From: Salinicola aestuarinus
GTDB lineage: Bacteria; Pseudomonadota; Gammaproteobacteria; Pseudomonadales; Halomonadaceae
Direction: 5' to 3'
DNA: 64,000 nucleotides
Assembly: GCF_003206645.1 (NCBI RefSeq)
Contig: NZ_PZJP01000005.1
Coordinates: forward strand, 894,677 to 958,676
Shown: positions 38,360-46,428 of the stretch, one piece after another
Numbering within the stretch: position 1 is the first letter of the stretch
Layout of the letters: each line of letters opens with the position of its first letter
Translations under genes and position numbers: made by a program
The notes under the pieces: generated by a model
Told to the model about the DNA's origin: nothing
The model's input: only the letters and a program-made list of their open reading frames with translations
The model's database searches: none

Positions 38360-38611
38360 ATGTACGAAGATCAAGCGAAGGGACGCACCGAAGAACTCAA
38401 GGGTCACGCTCAGGAAGCGGCCGGTCGTTTTTCCGAGGACGACGACATGCGACGCGAAGGCAAGGCTCGCCAGGCTGCCGGTAAAGTGCAGGCCAACTAT
38501 GGCGAAACCGTCGACAGCATGCGCGAAGCCACGGTGAAGAACCCGATCAGCGCGCTGGCCATTGCCGGCGGCGTGGGTGTCTTTATCGGCCTGATTCTCG
38601 GCCGCCGTTGA
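38360..38611 (+). CDS. CsbD-like / DUF883 glycine-zipper stress protein
   Basis: 83 aa from the ATG at 38360, with AAGGAGG just upstream; the open frame starting at 38258 is not used. The N-terminal ~45 residues (MYEDQAKGRTEELKGHAQEA, GKARQAAGKVQANYGE) have the CsbD repeat pattern. The end (AGGVGVFIGLILGRR) is a glycine-zipper membrane anchor as in ElaB/YqjD. CsbD proteins are general-stress induced in other bacteria; function is otherwise unknown. Confidence 0.8.
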   Translation: MYEDQAKGRTEELKGHAQEAAGRFSEDDDMRREGKARQAAGKVQANYGETVDSMREATVKNPISALAIAGGVGVFIGLILGRR

Positions 38612-38674
38612 GACGACAGCCGTCTCGACCGTGACCCCGTCATGGTCGGCGGCGGTATAGTCGGCCCGTCGATG

Positions 38675-38706
38675 CAACGCCCCGGTATCTCGATACCGGG
38701 GCGTTG
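38675..38706. terminator. Bidirectional hairpin terminator
   Basis: A perfect 14-bp inverted repeat (38675-38688 with 38693-38706) and CTCG loop between the convergent CsbD-like and CtaG-like genes. T-tracts are short on both sides. Confidence 0.75.
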
Positions 38707-38709
38707 TCG

Positions 38710-39468
38710 TTACAGGGTGCGCTGCGGGGTGGGGGGCGCCGGCGTGGGGAAGCGCCACTTCGACCACTGTCGTAGCAGCACAAAGACCAGAAAGGCCTCC
38801 GGCAGCTCGCCGAGATAGAACATCCATTCCGCCCCCTGCTGGACGACGAGCCAGTGCTCTTCACGCGGGAGCTGAAAGCGATACATCCATTTCGCCAGTA
38901 CGCCATGCGCCACCATGGAAACGACCAGTACCGCCAAGCGCAGGCGGATGCCAGGGCGTCTCGGGGCGGGGTCCGGGCCGGCGATCGCCCAGGTGAAGAG
39001 GCATCCCGCCAGCAGGAAGTGCCAGTGAAGCCAGACGGCGAACGCCGGGCTTCTCAGCATCAGGCTGTAGAGATCCGTGAGATAGAGGGCGTAAAGACCG
39101 CCCACGTTGAGCACGGCCGCCGTGATCGGATGGCACAGCAACCGCAGAGTCGGCGTGTTCAAAAGCCTCACCCAGCGTTTCCCCCACGCCGCCGGCAGGT
39201 TCTTCAGTGCCAGCGTCACCGGGGCGGCAAAGACGAGGCCCACCGGCGCCACCATGGCGACCACCAGATGCACCATCATGTGGCCGCGAAAGTCATGATG
39301 CCCCCAGTGAGAGAGCGGCGGCACCAGAACGGCGATGGTGCCGAGAGCGGCAAGGGCGAATACCGCCAGACGCCACCGTGGCCACGCCCGCCGGCGTCGA
39401 TGAAGACGCCACACGCCCAGCCCGTAGAGCCCGAGTGCCAGCCCCAACAGCGTGGCCAATCCGGTCAT
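38710..39468 (-). CDS. Cytochrome c oxidase assembly factor CtaG (caa3 type)
   Basis: 252 aa, about seven TMs, of the CtaG_Caa3 membrane family, linked in other bacteria to copper delivery to haem-copper oxidase. Histidine-rich motifs include LSHWGHHDFRGHMMVHLV and WLHWHFLLAGCLFTW; the segment GPDPAPRRP in a loop is typical. It overlaps the DUF2243 gene by 4 bp. No oxidase subunits are in the window. Confidence 0.85.
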   Translation of the reverse strand: MTGLATLLGLALGLYGLGVWRLHRRRRAWPRWRLAVFALAALGTIAVLVPPLSHWGHHDFRGHMMVHLVVAMVAPVGLVFAAPVTLALKNLPAAWGKRWVRLLNTPTLRLLCHPITAAVLNVGGLYALYLTDLYSLMLRSPAFAVWLHWHFLLAGCLFTWAIAGPDPAPRRPGIRLRLAVLVVSMVAHGVLAKWMYRFQLPREEHWLVVQQGAEWMFYLGELPEAFLVFVLLRQWSKWRFPTPAPPTPQRTL

Positions 39469-39974
39469 CGCTGGCTCAGCGCTTGTCCGCGAGCGGCCCG
39501 TCGGTAGAGCCAGAAGCCGATCAGCAACAGCACGATAGCCGCGCCGTTCCAGGTCAGATCGTACGGCAGCAGGTTGTCGACGTAGCGGATCTGATGCAGG
39601 CCCAGAAGCTTGTGATCAACGATGCCGTCGAACAGTTGAAACCCGCCCATGCCGAGAAGAAAGCCCGCCCCGCGAAATCCCGGTGCCTGACGATGAGTTT
39701 CGTGGAGTCTGAGCATCATGACACCGCCGGCGATGATGGCCACGAGCTCCAGGGTATGCAGCAGGCCGTCCGAGGCCAGCGCCAGTGCCGAACTGTCCGT
39801 TTCCACGAAGTGATGCCAGCCAAGCACCTGGTGGAAGAGGATCTCGTCGATGGCCGCCATGAAGCCGATACCCAGAAGGATCGAGGCGATCAGTGTCGCT
39901 TTGATATCAGGCGTGTCACCGGGGCGATCGGCCGCAGAGTGAGTGGGCGTCGTTTTCACAGTCGCATGCCTCAT
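39465..39974 (-). CDS. DUF2243 membrane protein
   Basis: 169 aa with four TMs. The sequence GFMAAIDEILFHQVLGWHHF and the later FQLFDGIVDHKLLGLHQIRY are DUF2243 hallmarks, with several histidines placed at the membrane face. It is the first gene of a two-gene unit with the CtaG-like gene (ATGA overlap 39465-39468), a pairing that suggests work on metal or oxidase assembly (inference). Confidence 0.85.
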   Translation of the reverse strand: MRHATVKTTPTHSAADRPGDTPDIKATLIASILLGIGFMAAIDEILFHQVLGWHHFVETDSSALALASDGLLHTLELVAIIAGGVMMLRLHETHRQAPGFRGAGFLLGMGGFQLFDGIVDHKLLGLHQIRYVDNLLPYDLTWNGAAIVLLLIGFWLYRRAARGQALSQR

Positions 39975-40323
39975 GGCCAGAGGGGCGGAGAGTCGAGGTT
40001 GCGTGTCGGCAGGCCTCGGATGATGGGATCAGATTAGTTGATGTCACGCCAATGGCGAGCATTCGGCCCATGGCGAGACGCCGCCCGGTCTCACCGGAAG
40101 CGTGAACTCGCCGGCCGGCCGGATGATAGCGCCGGTAAGGGGAATTGGCGTCAAAAAGTCTTGAGCCTCGCTGCCGACGAGGCCATCATCTGCGCCCTCG
40201 TCATGCGTTGACCTCATGACGGGAACCATGACCGGGGTGGCATCGGGTCGGGGTGCGCTCAAGAGTTGCCCACTACCGATAAGACCTTATCTCTGTTGAC
40301 TTTTCCCGATCTGGAATCGAACC
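39975..40323 (+). other. Intergenic region upstream of carboxynorspermidine synthase, with palindrome
   Basis: 349 bp between divergent genes without a supported ORF. At 40278-40291 there is a perfect palindrome GATAAG-AC-CTTATC, ending 32 bp before the ATG at 40324. TTGACT follows at 40296-40301. It could be an operator for the polyamine operon; no regulator gene is adjacent. The rest is featureless. Confidence 0.45.
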
Positions 40324-41523
40324 ATGAACAAAGTCCTGATTATCGGCGCCGGCGGCGTCGGCGGCGTCGTCACTCACAAGTGCGCGCAACATCCCGAAGT
40401 CTTCGCTCAGATCTGCCTCGCCAGCCGTAACGAAGCCAAATGCAAGGCGATCGCCGAACAGCTCCCGAGAGCGATCGAGACCGCCCAGGTCGATGCGGAC
40501 GACACCGAGGCGCTGGTCGCGCTGATCGAGTCGTTCAAGCCGGACGTGCTGATCCACGTCGCGCTGCCGTATCAGGATCTGACCATCATGGAAGCCTGTC
40601 TGCGCACCGGCGTTCCGTATCTCGACACGGCCAACTACGAGCATCCCGACGAAGCCAAGTTCGAGTACAAGGAGCAGTGGGCGTTTCAGGATCGCTACGC
40701 CAAAGCGGGCAACATGGCCACGCTGGGCTGCGGTTTCGACCCGGGCATGACCAACATCTACTGTGCCTACGGCCAGAAGAACCTGTTCGACGAGATCCAT
40801 CGCATCGACATCCTGGACGCCAACGGCGGCGACCACGGCTATCCGTTCGCGACCAACTTCAACCCGGAGATCAACATTCGCGAGATTACCGCGAACGGTC
40901 GCTACTGGGAGAAGGGCGAGTGGGTGGAAACCGCGCCGCTGGCGGAGAAGCGCAAGTTCGACTTCGACGGTATCGGCGAAAAGGATCTGTACCTGCTCTA
41001 TCACGAAGAGCTCGAGTCGCTGGCGCAGAACATCAAGGGCATCGAGCGCATTCGCTTCTGGATGACCTTCTCCGAGAAGTACCTGACGCACCTGAAGGTG
41101 CTCGAGAACGTCGGCATGACCAGCATCGAGCCGATCGAGGTCAACGGTACCGAGGTGTCGCCGCTGCAGTTCCTGAAGTCCGTGCTGCCGGATCCGGCAT
41201 CGCTCGGCCCGCGCACCAAGGGCAAGACCAACATCGGCGTCATCCTCGACGGTATCAAGGATGGCAAGCGCCGCAAGGTCTACATCTACAACATGTGCGA
41301 CCACGAGAAGTGCTACGCCGAAGTGCAGTCGCAGGCCATTTCCTATACCACCGGCGTGCCGGCGGTGACCGGTGCCATGCTGATGCTGGAAGGTATCTGG
41401 AAAGGCGAGGGCGTGTTCAACGTCGAGCAGCTCGATCCGAATCCGTTCATGGAGCGCATCGGTGAGATGGGACTGCCGTGGCAGATGGTCGAGCTCGACC
41501 CCGACGTCGACCCGCTCGCCTGA
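40324..41523 (+). CDS. Carboxynorspermidine/carboxyspermidine synthase (saccharopine-dehydrogenase family)
   Basis: NADPH-dependent condensation of a diamine (diaminopropane or putrescine) with aspartate semialdehyde. 399 aa with a Rossmann start VLIIGAGGVGGVVTHKCAQ, and the family blocks VPYLDTANYEHPDEAKFEYK, GCGFDPGMTNIYCAYGQK and YNMCDHEKCYAEVQSQAISY. The next gene encodes the decarboxylase of the same pathway (TGATG overlap), which settles the assignment over a true lysine-pathway saccharopine dehydrogenase. Confidence 0.92.
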   Translation: MNKVLIIGAGGVGGVVTHKCAQHPEVFAQICLASRNEAKCKAIAEQLPRAIETAQVDADDTEALVALIESFKPDVLIHVALPYQDLTIMEACLRTGVPYLDTANYEHPDEAKFEYKEQWAFQDRYAKAGNMATLGCGFDPGMTNIYCAYGQKNLFDEIHRIDILDANGGDHGYPFATNFNPEINIREITANGRYWEKGEWVETAPLAEKRKFDFDGIGEKDLYLLYHEELESLAQNIKGIERIRFWMTFSEKYLTHLKVLENVGMTSIEPIEVNGTEVSPLQFLKSVLPDPASLGPRTKGKTNIGVILDGIKDGKRRKVYIYNMCDHEKCYAEVQSQAISYTTGVPAVTGAMLMLEGIWKGEGVFNVEQLDPNPFMERIGEMGLPWQMVELDPDVDPLA

Positions 41524-42707
41524 TGGGGGCTATCGACGACGCGCGTGCGCAGGCCGGCGAGGTCTGCGGCTTCGATATCGCCGCCTGTCCGTCGCCGGCC
41601 TACGTGGTCGACGACGCCCGGCTGCAGCGTAACCTCGAGCTGCTGGCGCGAGTGCAGGCCGACAGCGGGGCGAAGATCCTGTTGGCGCTCAAAGGGTTCG
41701 CCATGTGGGATACGTTCCCGCTGGTCAGTCAGTATCTGGTGGGAACCACGGCCAGCGGGCAGGACGAGGCACGCCTTGGCGCCGAGACGTTCGGCGGCGA
41801 AGTGCACTGTTACTCGCCGGCGTTCACCGCCCCGGAGATGGATGTGGTGCTGCGCTATGCCGACCACCTCAGCTTCAACTCGCTGGGGCAGTGGCGTCAC
41901 TTTCGCCAGACGGTGGCAGCGGCGCCGCGTCCGGTGTCCTGCGGGCTACGGGTGAACCCGGAGCACTCCACCGGCGACGTGGCGTTGTACGATCCCTGTG
42001 CGCCAGGCTCACGGCTCGGTGCCCGGGCGTCGGACATTCGCTTGGGCGACCTCGAGGGCCTCGAGGGGCTGCATTTTCACGCGCTCTGCGAGCAGGACAG
42101 CGACGCGCTGGAAGCGACGCTTGATGCTTTCGAGACGAAGTTCGGTGGGTATCTGAGTGCGCTTCGCTGGGTCAATTTCGGTGGGGGCCACCACATCACC
42201 CGGCCGGGTTATGACATCGAGCGTTTGATTCGGGTGGTGCGCGATTTCAAGGCGCGTCATCCGCATCTCGAGGTCTATCTGGAGCCGGGCGAGGCGATCG
42301 CGCTCAACACGGGGTTTCTGGTCGCCACGGTGCTGGATATCGTCGATAACGATGGCCCGATCGCGATTCTGGACACCTCGGCGACCGCGCACATGCCGGA
42401 CGTGCTCGAGATGCCGTATCGCCCCGAGATCATCGGTGCCGCCGAGCCCGGCGCTAAGCCGCACACCTATCGACTGGGCGGCACCACCTGTCTGGCCGGC
42501 GATGTGATCGGCGATTACGCCTTCGATGCGCCGCTCGAGATCGGTGATCGTCTGGTCTTCACCGACATGGCGCACTACACCATGGTCAAGACCACGACAT
42601 TCAACGGCATTCGGTTACCGGCAATCTGCCGGGTGGATGCGCGCTCTCGCGCGGTGACGACCGTCAAGACCTTCGGCTATGACGACTACCGCCAGCGCCT
42701 GAGTTGA
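41523..42707 (+). CDS. nspC: Carboxynorspermidine decarboxylase
   Basis: PLP-dependent alanine-racemase-fold decarboxylase that makes norspermidine or spermidine. 394 aa from the ATG at 41523, which overlaps the previous stop (TGATG), giving translational coupling. The PLP lysine is in KILLALKGFAMW; other motifs are VNFGGGHHITRPGYD, YLEPGEAIALNTGF and GGTTCLAGDVIGDY. Followed by a strong terminator, so the pair forms a complete two-gene operon. Confidence 0.93.
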   Translation: MGAIDDARAQAGEVCGFDIAACPSPAYVVDDARLQRNLELLARVQADSGAKILLALKGFAMWDTFPLVSQYLVGTTASGQDEARLGAETFGGEVHCYSPAFTAPEMDVVLRYADHLSFNSLGQWRHFRQTVAAAPRPVSCGLRVNPEHSTGDVALYDPCAPGSRLGARASDIRLGDLEGLEGLHFHALCEQDSDALEATLDAFETKFGGYLSALRWVNFGGGHHITRPGYDIERLIRVVRDFKARHPHLEVYLEPGEAIALNTGFLVATVLDIVDNDGPIAILDTSATAHMPDVLEMPYRPEIIGAAEPGAKPHTYRLGGTTCLAGDVIGDYAFDAPLEIGDRLVFTDMAHYTMVKTTTFNGIRLPAICRVDARSRAVTTVKTFGYDDYRQRLS

Positions 42708-42752
42708 CCGACTCGGCTGCCCGGCATCTTCGCCGGGTCTGCCGGACGAGAG

Positions 42753-42787
42753 AAAGGCGCCCTGCCATTCGCAGGGCGCCTTTTTTT
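42753..42787 (+). terminator. Rho-independent terminator of the norspermidine operon
   Basis: 13-bp perfect stem (42753-42765 with 42771-42783), 5-nt loop, and seven T residues from 42781. It is 46 bp past the nspC stop. Confidence 0.93.
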
Positions 42788-42849
42788 GTTGGAGCGGGTG
42801 AAGCCGCGTTGGGAATGCCTGACCGTGCCGGTGGCATCACCGGCGGCGC

Positions 42850-43101
42850 TCAGGCTGACACCTTCCATTCTCTCTGCGTGTCGTGCTGGACAGCGGTCTC
42901 CCGCGCCATCTTGAGAATCAGGCCGCGAGACATGTTGAGCGCCTGGAGAGAATAGCTGGGCCCTTGCCGATCACGGTACTGACCACAGGTGGTGATGAAG
43001 TCGCCGCATTCCTTGCAGCTGATTTCATCCCAGTCGCGTGCGGCATCGGGTGCGATGGCGTCTGTGCAGCCGCAGCGAGAACAGGCAATTCGATAGTTCA
43101 T
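42850..43101 (-). CDS. Small zinc-ribbon-like protein
   Basis: 83 aa from the ATG at 43101, preceded by GAGGGAG at good spacing; the longer open frame to 43251 lacks a ribosome binding site. Four cysteines in CSRCGC and CKECGD, plus a later CGQ, form a probable zinc ribbon at residues 7-40. The C-terminal half is a basic helix. Not recognised beyond this; may bind nucleic acid (inference). Confidence 0.65.
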   Translation of the reverse strand: MNYRIACSRCGCTDAIAPDAARDWDEISCKECGDFITTCGQYRDRQGPSYSLQALNMSRGLILKMARETAVQHDTQREWKVSA

Positions 43102-43306
43102 GACACTCCCTCCCTGGCGATGGTCGCCGACATAGCCTGACGATATCGGGTCTTGCTCGAGACAGGCATCCTTGCCAGTGAGCGTAACGACAGCGCCAGC
43201 CGCTACGCCCCGAGAGCCTCCTGCCCCCGTCATGCAAATTAAACTTGGCATAACCGCCTAAGCTGTACAAGCATTGGTTTCATGTACAATCCTTGAGGAA
43301 ATAATC

Positions 43307-43522
43307 ATGGCCCATTTCAAGCAGCGTCAAACCGTGAAATGGAAGTGGGGGCCCCACTGGGCGGAGGGGACGGTGACCAAGAAGTTCTGCGAGACCGTGA
43401 CCCGTCAACTGCAGGGTAGCGAGGTCAAACGCAAGGGCACCCAGGACAACCCGGCCTACCTGATCAAGCAGGAGGACGGCACCCGAGTCCTCAAACTGCA
43501 GAGCGAGCTTAAGAAAGCCTGA
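43307..43522 (+). CDS. DUF2945 / HVA1 Tudor-domain small protein
   Basis: 71 aa from the ATG at 43307 with GAGG nine bases upstream. The sequence VKWKWGPHWAEGTVTKKF, then GSEVKRKGTQDNPAYLIKQE and DGTRVLKLQSEL, is the DUF2945 (hypervirulence-associated, Tudor-fold) pattern. Function in bacteria is unknown. It is divergent from the zinc-ribbon gene and 81 bp ahead of the DUF6482-like gene. Confidence 0.85.
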   Translation: MAHFKQRQTVKWKWGPHWAEGTVTKKFCETVTRQLQGSEVKRKGTQDNPAYLIKQEDGTRVLKLQSELKKA

Positions 43523-43603
43523 GGGTTGATCCAACCGGCGCGATGCAGCGTAACAGTAGGGCAGGCGTGAGCGATGCCGCCACGCGATCCAGGAGTGGAC
43601 AGA

Positions 43604-43915
43604 ATGACGTTCGATGAATTCGTGAAGCGTGCTCGCCAGGGTGGCGTGGATGAGCTGCAGGTCGAGGCGATGGAGGGTAATATTTACGTGTTTCACGCCA
43701 TCGTCGATGAGGATACGCATACGCTGGAGAACGCCTCGGGCGGGGTGCTGCGCCCGGACTCCCTCGAGCACGCGCGAAAGCTTCTCAGAGCGGCTGGCGG
43801 GCTCGAAAAGCTTCCGCTCTATCTTATCCAGCAGACAGCCTACGACGAGATGATTGGCCAGCAGTCATCTCTGGAGTCTCACAAGACGCGCATGTCGCTG
43901 AATACCGGAACGTGA
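43604..43915 (+). CDS. DUF6482-like hypothetical protein
   Basis: 103 aa from the ATG at 43604 with AGGAG eight bases before; the frame continues upstream to 43574 without a better start. The pattern VDELQVEAMEGNIYVFHAIV, VLRPDSLEHARKLL and LIQQTAYDEMIG resembles small Pseudomonas proteins of the DUF6482 type (remembered, not searched). Cytoplasmic, no signal peptide. Confidence 0.7.
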   Translation: MTFDEFVKRARQGGVDELQVEAMEGNIYVFHAIVDEDTHTLENASGGVLRPDSLEHARKLLRAAGGLEKLPLYLIQQTAYDEMIGQQSSLESHKTRMSLNTGT

Positions 43916-44264
43916 CCCGCAGGCGCTGCCCCGCCCCAAGGTGAGACGCTAAGCTGTGAGACGCTTCGATCCCGCAGAGGGACGAACGCGCTCGGTACTC
44001 CTCGATCAATGGCGCTGACGGGCGTCTGCCCCGACAGATTCGTGGCACATCGCGGCGCTTCGCGATGTGTGCAGGACAAGTGGGGGGCAGCTGGCGTGAC
44101 ATTCCGGATGGCGCCCGTCAAGCGGCTGGCGCCTGCGGCGTAAGCGCACACCGTCTGTCCAGCGATTGAACCCGGCAACCCTTGCCAGCACTATCAAGGG
44201 TTTCAGGGCTTTACTCGATTCGAGCAGATGCCTTTATCGACCATTGAACGGGAGTTCGTCAGAC
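43916..44264 (+). other. Intergenic stretch without supported gene
   Basis: 349 bp. Several short open frames exist on both strands, but none has a ribosome binding site or a recognisable protein. A 10-base string (GTGAGACGCT) recurs within 30 bp near 43940-43970. Nothing else is seen. Confidence 0.35.
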
Positions 44265-44861
44265 GTGTTGACCGCACTGGTGTTACTGCTCAATTTCATT
44301 GGCGTCGCCATCGCCGTCTATCAGGTGTACGACATCTACTACGAGCAGAACGTAGGCGACGAGGAGCGAGAGCGGGCGGAAACGAACGAGGCCGGCTGGC
44401 AGGGTGGCGCGCCGGCGATTGCGGCACTTCGCGAAGCCAACGTGGATCCTCGGGTTCTGGAGGCCGTCACGGCCCGTGAGGATGCCGCGCGGTTTCTCCA
44501 GCCGCTTCGTCGTCGCCGCCAACGGCTGGTGTTCGAAGATCGCCTCAAGGTAAGGCATCTGCCGTTCTGGACGTCGTCGCTACCCCGACGGGACCTGCGT
44601 CTGACCCTGCTTAGCGTCGTTCTGGTGAACTGCCTGCTGGTCCTTTTCCTCGGTGGCCTGAGCCTCTACACCGTGGCCTACCAGGTGCCGGGCGATACCT
44701 TTGCCTGGATGAACAGTGAGGTCGTGTTGATGGGGCTGATCTACGCGCTGGTGGCGTTGACACATGGCGTCGCCTGGCTCGATCGCTATCTGCACGATCT
44801 CTACAAGATCGGCCAGCTCATGGCGTGGTCGCCCGAATCGGCGTCCGTCTCTGCCCACTGA
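44265..44861 (+). CDS. Hypothetical membrane protein with three TM segments
   Basis: 198 aa from a GTG at 44265, chosen because GGAG lies about 10 bases upstream and the protein then begins with a TM helix (LTALVLLLNFIGVAIAVYQV). The frame is open to 44166. An acidic/basic cytoplasmic loop with RRRRQRLVFEDRLKVRHLPF follows, then two TMs (LLSVVLVNCLLVLFLGGLSL, VVLMGLIYALVALTHGVAWL). Not recognised. Confidence 0.6.
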   Translation: MLTALVLLLNFIGVAIAVYQVYDIYYEQNVGDEERERAETNEAGWQGGAPAIAALREANVDPRVLEAVTAREDAARFLQPLRRRRQRLVFEDRLKVRHLPFWTSSLPRRDLRLTLLSVVLVNCLLVLFLGGLSLYTVAYQVPGDTFAWMNSEVVLMGLIYALVALTHGVAWLDRYLHDLYKIGQLMAWSPESASVSAH

Positions 44862-44920
44862 GCGTGTCTCTGTCACATTCCCACTGGGCCTTTCTCAGTT
44901 AAATCCCCACGGAGCGTGTT

Positions 44921-45157
44921 TCAGTCAAACAGTGTCACGCGACGGCTCGGCGGCGGCAGCGGGCGTCGCTGCCTTTCACGCTTGGCCAGGCACTCAAGGT
45001 GCTCGAGGGTGAGCGCCTGTCCGTACCGGCGATGAATCTCTTCCTGCGCCAGGATCGCGGCTTGCTGCCAGCACGCGGCCAGGACGTAGAGATAGGTGGC
45101 TTCGAGATTCTGACTGATGCAGTGCGCCCGATAACGCTCAAGTCTCATCATTCGCAT
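44921..45157 (-). CDS. Small hypothetical protein, 78 aa
   Basis: Start at 45157 (MRMMRLERYRAHCISQNLEA), with GGAG six bases upstream on the minus strand. The rest of the open frame up to 45511 is Arg/Ser-rich non-coding sequence that crosses a terminator. Mostly helical and basic, with an Arg/Pro-rich tail. No known family recognised. Confidence 0.5.
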   Translation of the reverse strand: MRMMRLERYRAHCISQNLEATYLYVLAACWQQAAILAQEEIHRRYGQALTLEHLECLAKRERQRRPLPPPSRRVTLFD

Positions 45158-45315
45158 GATGGGCTCCGGCAGCCTGGCTGCGCTCTCCTGATGATGCGAA
45201 GCAGCATACGACGCCGGCCCCGCCAGACCAAGCCTGCGGGAACGTTGCCGCCAGCGCTGACCCCGGACTGCCAACGCTCTCTGGTCAGTGCAAGCGCCCC
45301 ATGCGTCTGTCGCTG

Positions 45316-45345
45316 ACGAAAAAGGAGCGCCATCGGGCGCTCCTT
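45316..45345 (-). terminator. Rho-independent terminator of the 50-codon gene
   Basis: 10-bp perfect stem (AAGGAGCGCC, 45322-45331, with 45336-45345) and ATCG loop. On the minus strand it ends in five T residues. It is 47 bp past the stop of the small gene at 45393. Confidence 0.85.
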
Positions 45346-45392
45346 GTCCTGGGTCACAGTCCCGCGCCTGGGCCCGGCTGGGCATCAAGGCG

Positions 45393-45545
45393 TCAGGCGT
45401 TGTCCCTCTCGACACTAACGATCTCAGACGGTTTGTGACGCGTCTCGACGATGGACCGAGCTTCCTGCTCGCTTTCGGCCTCGACCTTCTCGTTGCGCGT
45501 CTCCTGGTCACCCGGCAGCTTGAACGTGATGTTGAAGATATCCAT
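45393..45545 (-). CDS. 50-aa acidic hypothetical protein
   Basis: A short frame read directly from the minus strand: ATG at 45543-45545, TGA at 45393-45395. The product starts MDIFNITFKLPGDQETRNEK, continues VEAESEQEARSIVETRHKPS and ends EIVSVERDNA, a soluble acidic sequence with strand-helix-strand character. GAGGAAA sits eight bases before the ATG, and a terminator follows, so it is a self-contained transcription unit. No family recognised. Confidence 0.7.
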   Translation of the reverse strand: MDIFNITFKLPGDQETRNEKVEAESEQEARSIVETRHKPSEIVSVERDNA

Positions 45546-45923
45546 GCGCGTTTCCTCGTCGGTTTTCCAATGGCCTCATAGGCTTAGTTCCTGTTCTGCT
45601 GCCGCGTCAAACTTTTCCTTGCGGCGCGACGCCATCCAACGGATTGGCGCCCGACGACGCGAGCCCGAATCGGCACGACAATGGGCTACGGTCCGGCCAT
45701 GAATCGGTCCGGCCATGAATCGATCCGGCATGGAGGTAGGTGACGCTCAGGGAGACAGCGACAGGGGACGACAAAACCATCAGGATGCGGGGAGTGAGTG
45801 AATCAGCGACAACGAGAAGGAGAGAGAAAAAAGCGGGGTAGAGTGCCTGAAGGCGAGGCAGGTGCTCTAGACGGCGCGTTTGCCGTGTAGGTCAGTTGGG
45901 CTAAACTCAAGGCCTCAAACGCA
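45546..45923. other. Intergenic stretch with short direct repeat
   Basis: No gene is supported. It contains the 16-bp direct repeat listed separately and, at about 45842-45870, an imperfect 10-bp stem with an 8-nt loop. A small RNA could be hidden here, but no promoter-terminator pair is clear. Confidence 0.35.
45689..45720. repeat. Two perfect 16-bp direct repeats
   Basis: CGGTCCGGCCATGAAT at 45689-45704 is repeated exactly at 45705-45720, with a decayed third copy starting at 45721 (CGATCCGGCATGG). It lies in non-coding DNA. Confidence 0.85.
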
Positions 45924-45949
45924 ACGAAGCCCGCAGATGCGGGCTTCGT
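45924..45949 (-). terminator. Hairpin downstream of the cold-shock gene
   Basis: 11-bp perfect stem (ACGAAGCCCGC, 45924-45934, with 45939-45949) and AGAT loop, 44 bp past the csp stop. On the minus strand the stem is followed by TGCGTTTGAG, a weak T-tract. Confidence 0.7.
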
Positions 45950-45992
45950 CGACAGTAATTCTCAAGCGTAAACGCTAGAGCTTACTCGTTAC

Positions 45993-46196
45993 TTACAGGG
46001 CTTTGATGTTCGCAGCCTGCAGGCCTTTTTTGCCCTGAGTAACGTCGAAGGACACTTCCTGGCCTTCTTGCAGCGACTTGAAGCCAGTCGCTTGGATCTC
46101 GGAGAAGTGTGCGAAGAGGTCATCGCCACCGTCTGCCGGAGAAATGAAGCCAAAACCTTTGCTGTCGTTGAACCACTTAACTGTGCCAGTTGCCAT
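45993..46196 (-). CDS. Cold-shock protein (CspA family)
   Basis: 67 aa, the normal length. RNA-binding motifs RNP1 (KGFGFISP) and RNP2 (DLFAHFS) are intact ([20 protein letters not shown] at the start). It binds single-stranded nucleic acid and acts as an RNA chaperone. The 230 bp upstream have no gene, leaving room for the long 5' leader usual in csp genes. Whether this copy is cold-induced cannot be told. Confidence 0.96.
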   Translation of the reverse strand: MATGTVKWFNDSKGFGFISPADGGDDLFAHFSEIQATGFKSLQEGQEVSFDVTQGKKGLQAANIKAL

Positions 46197-46428
46197 CTGT
46201 CGAATTCCTTATGCGCAATGCATGTTTCAAAGTTGCCGGGTAATACCCGAGATAGTGGGCAAAACAAGGGGATATAACCAGGCTACCGAATAATTCGACT
46301 GCTACTGACAATATGCGACTTGCTACCTACTGCGGTTAGCCTGAGCCCTACAGCCTTTTGAGTCAACCAATACTTTTGGATAGTGCCCAGTCGATGGCTA
46401 GGAATCCGCCTCGACGGCCCGGTGGGAA

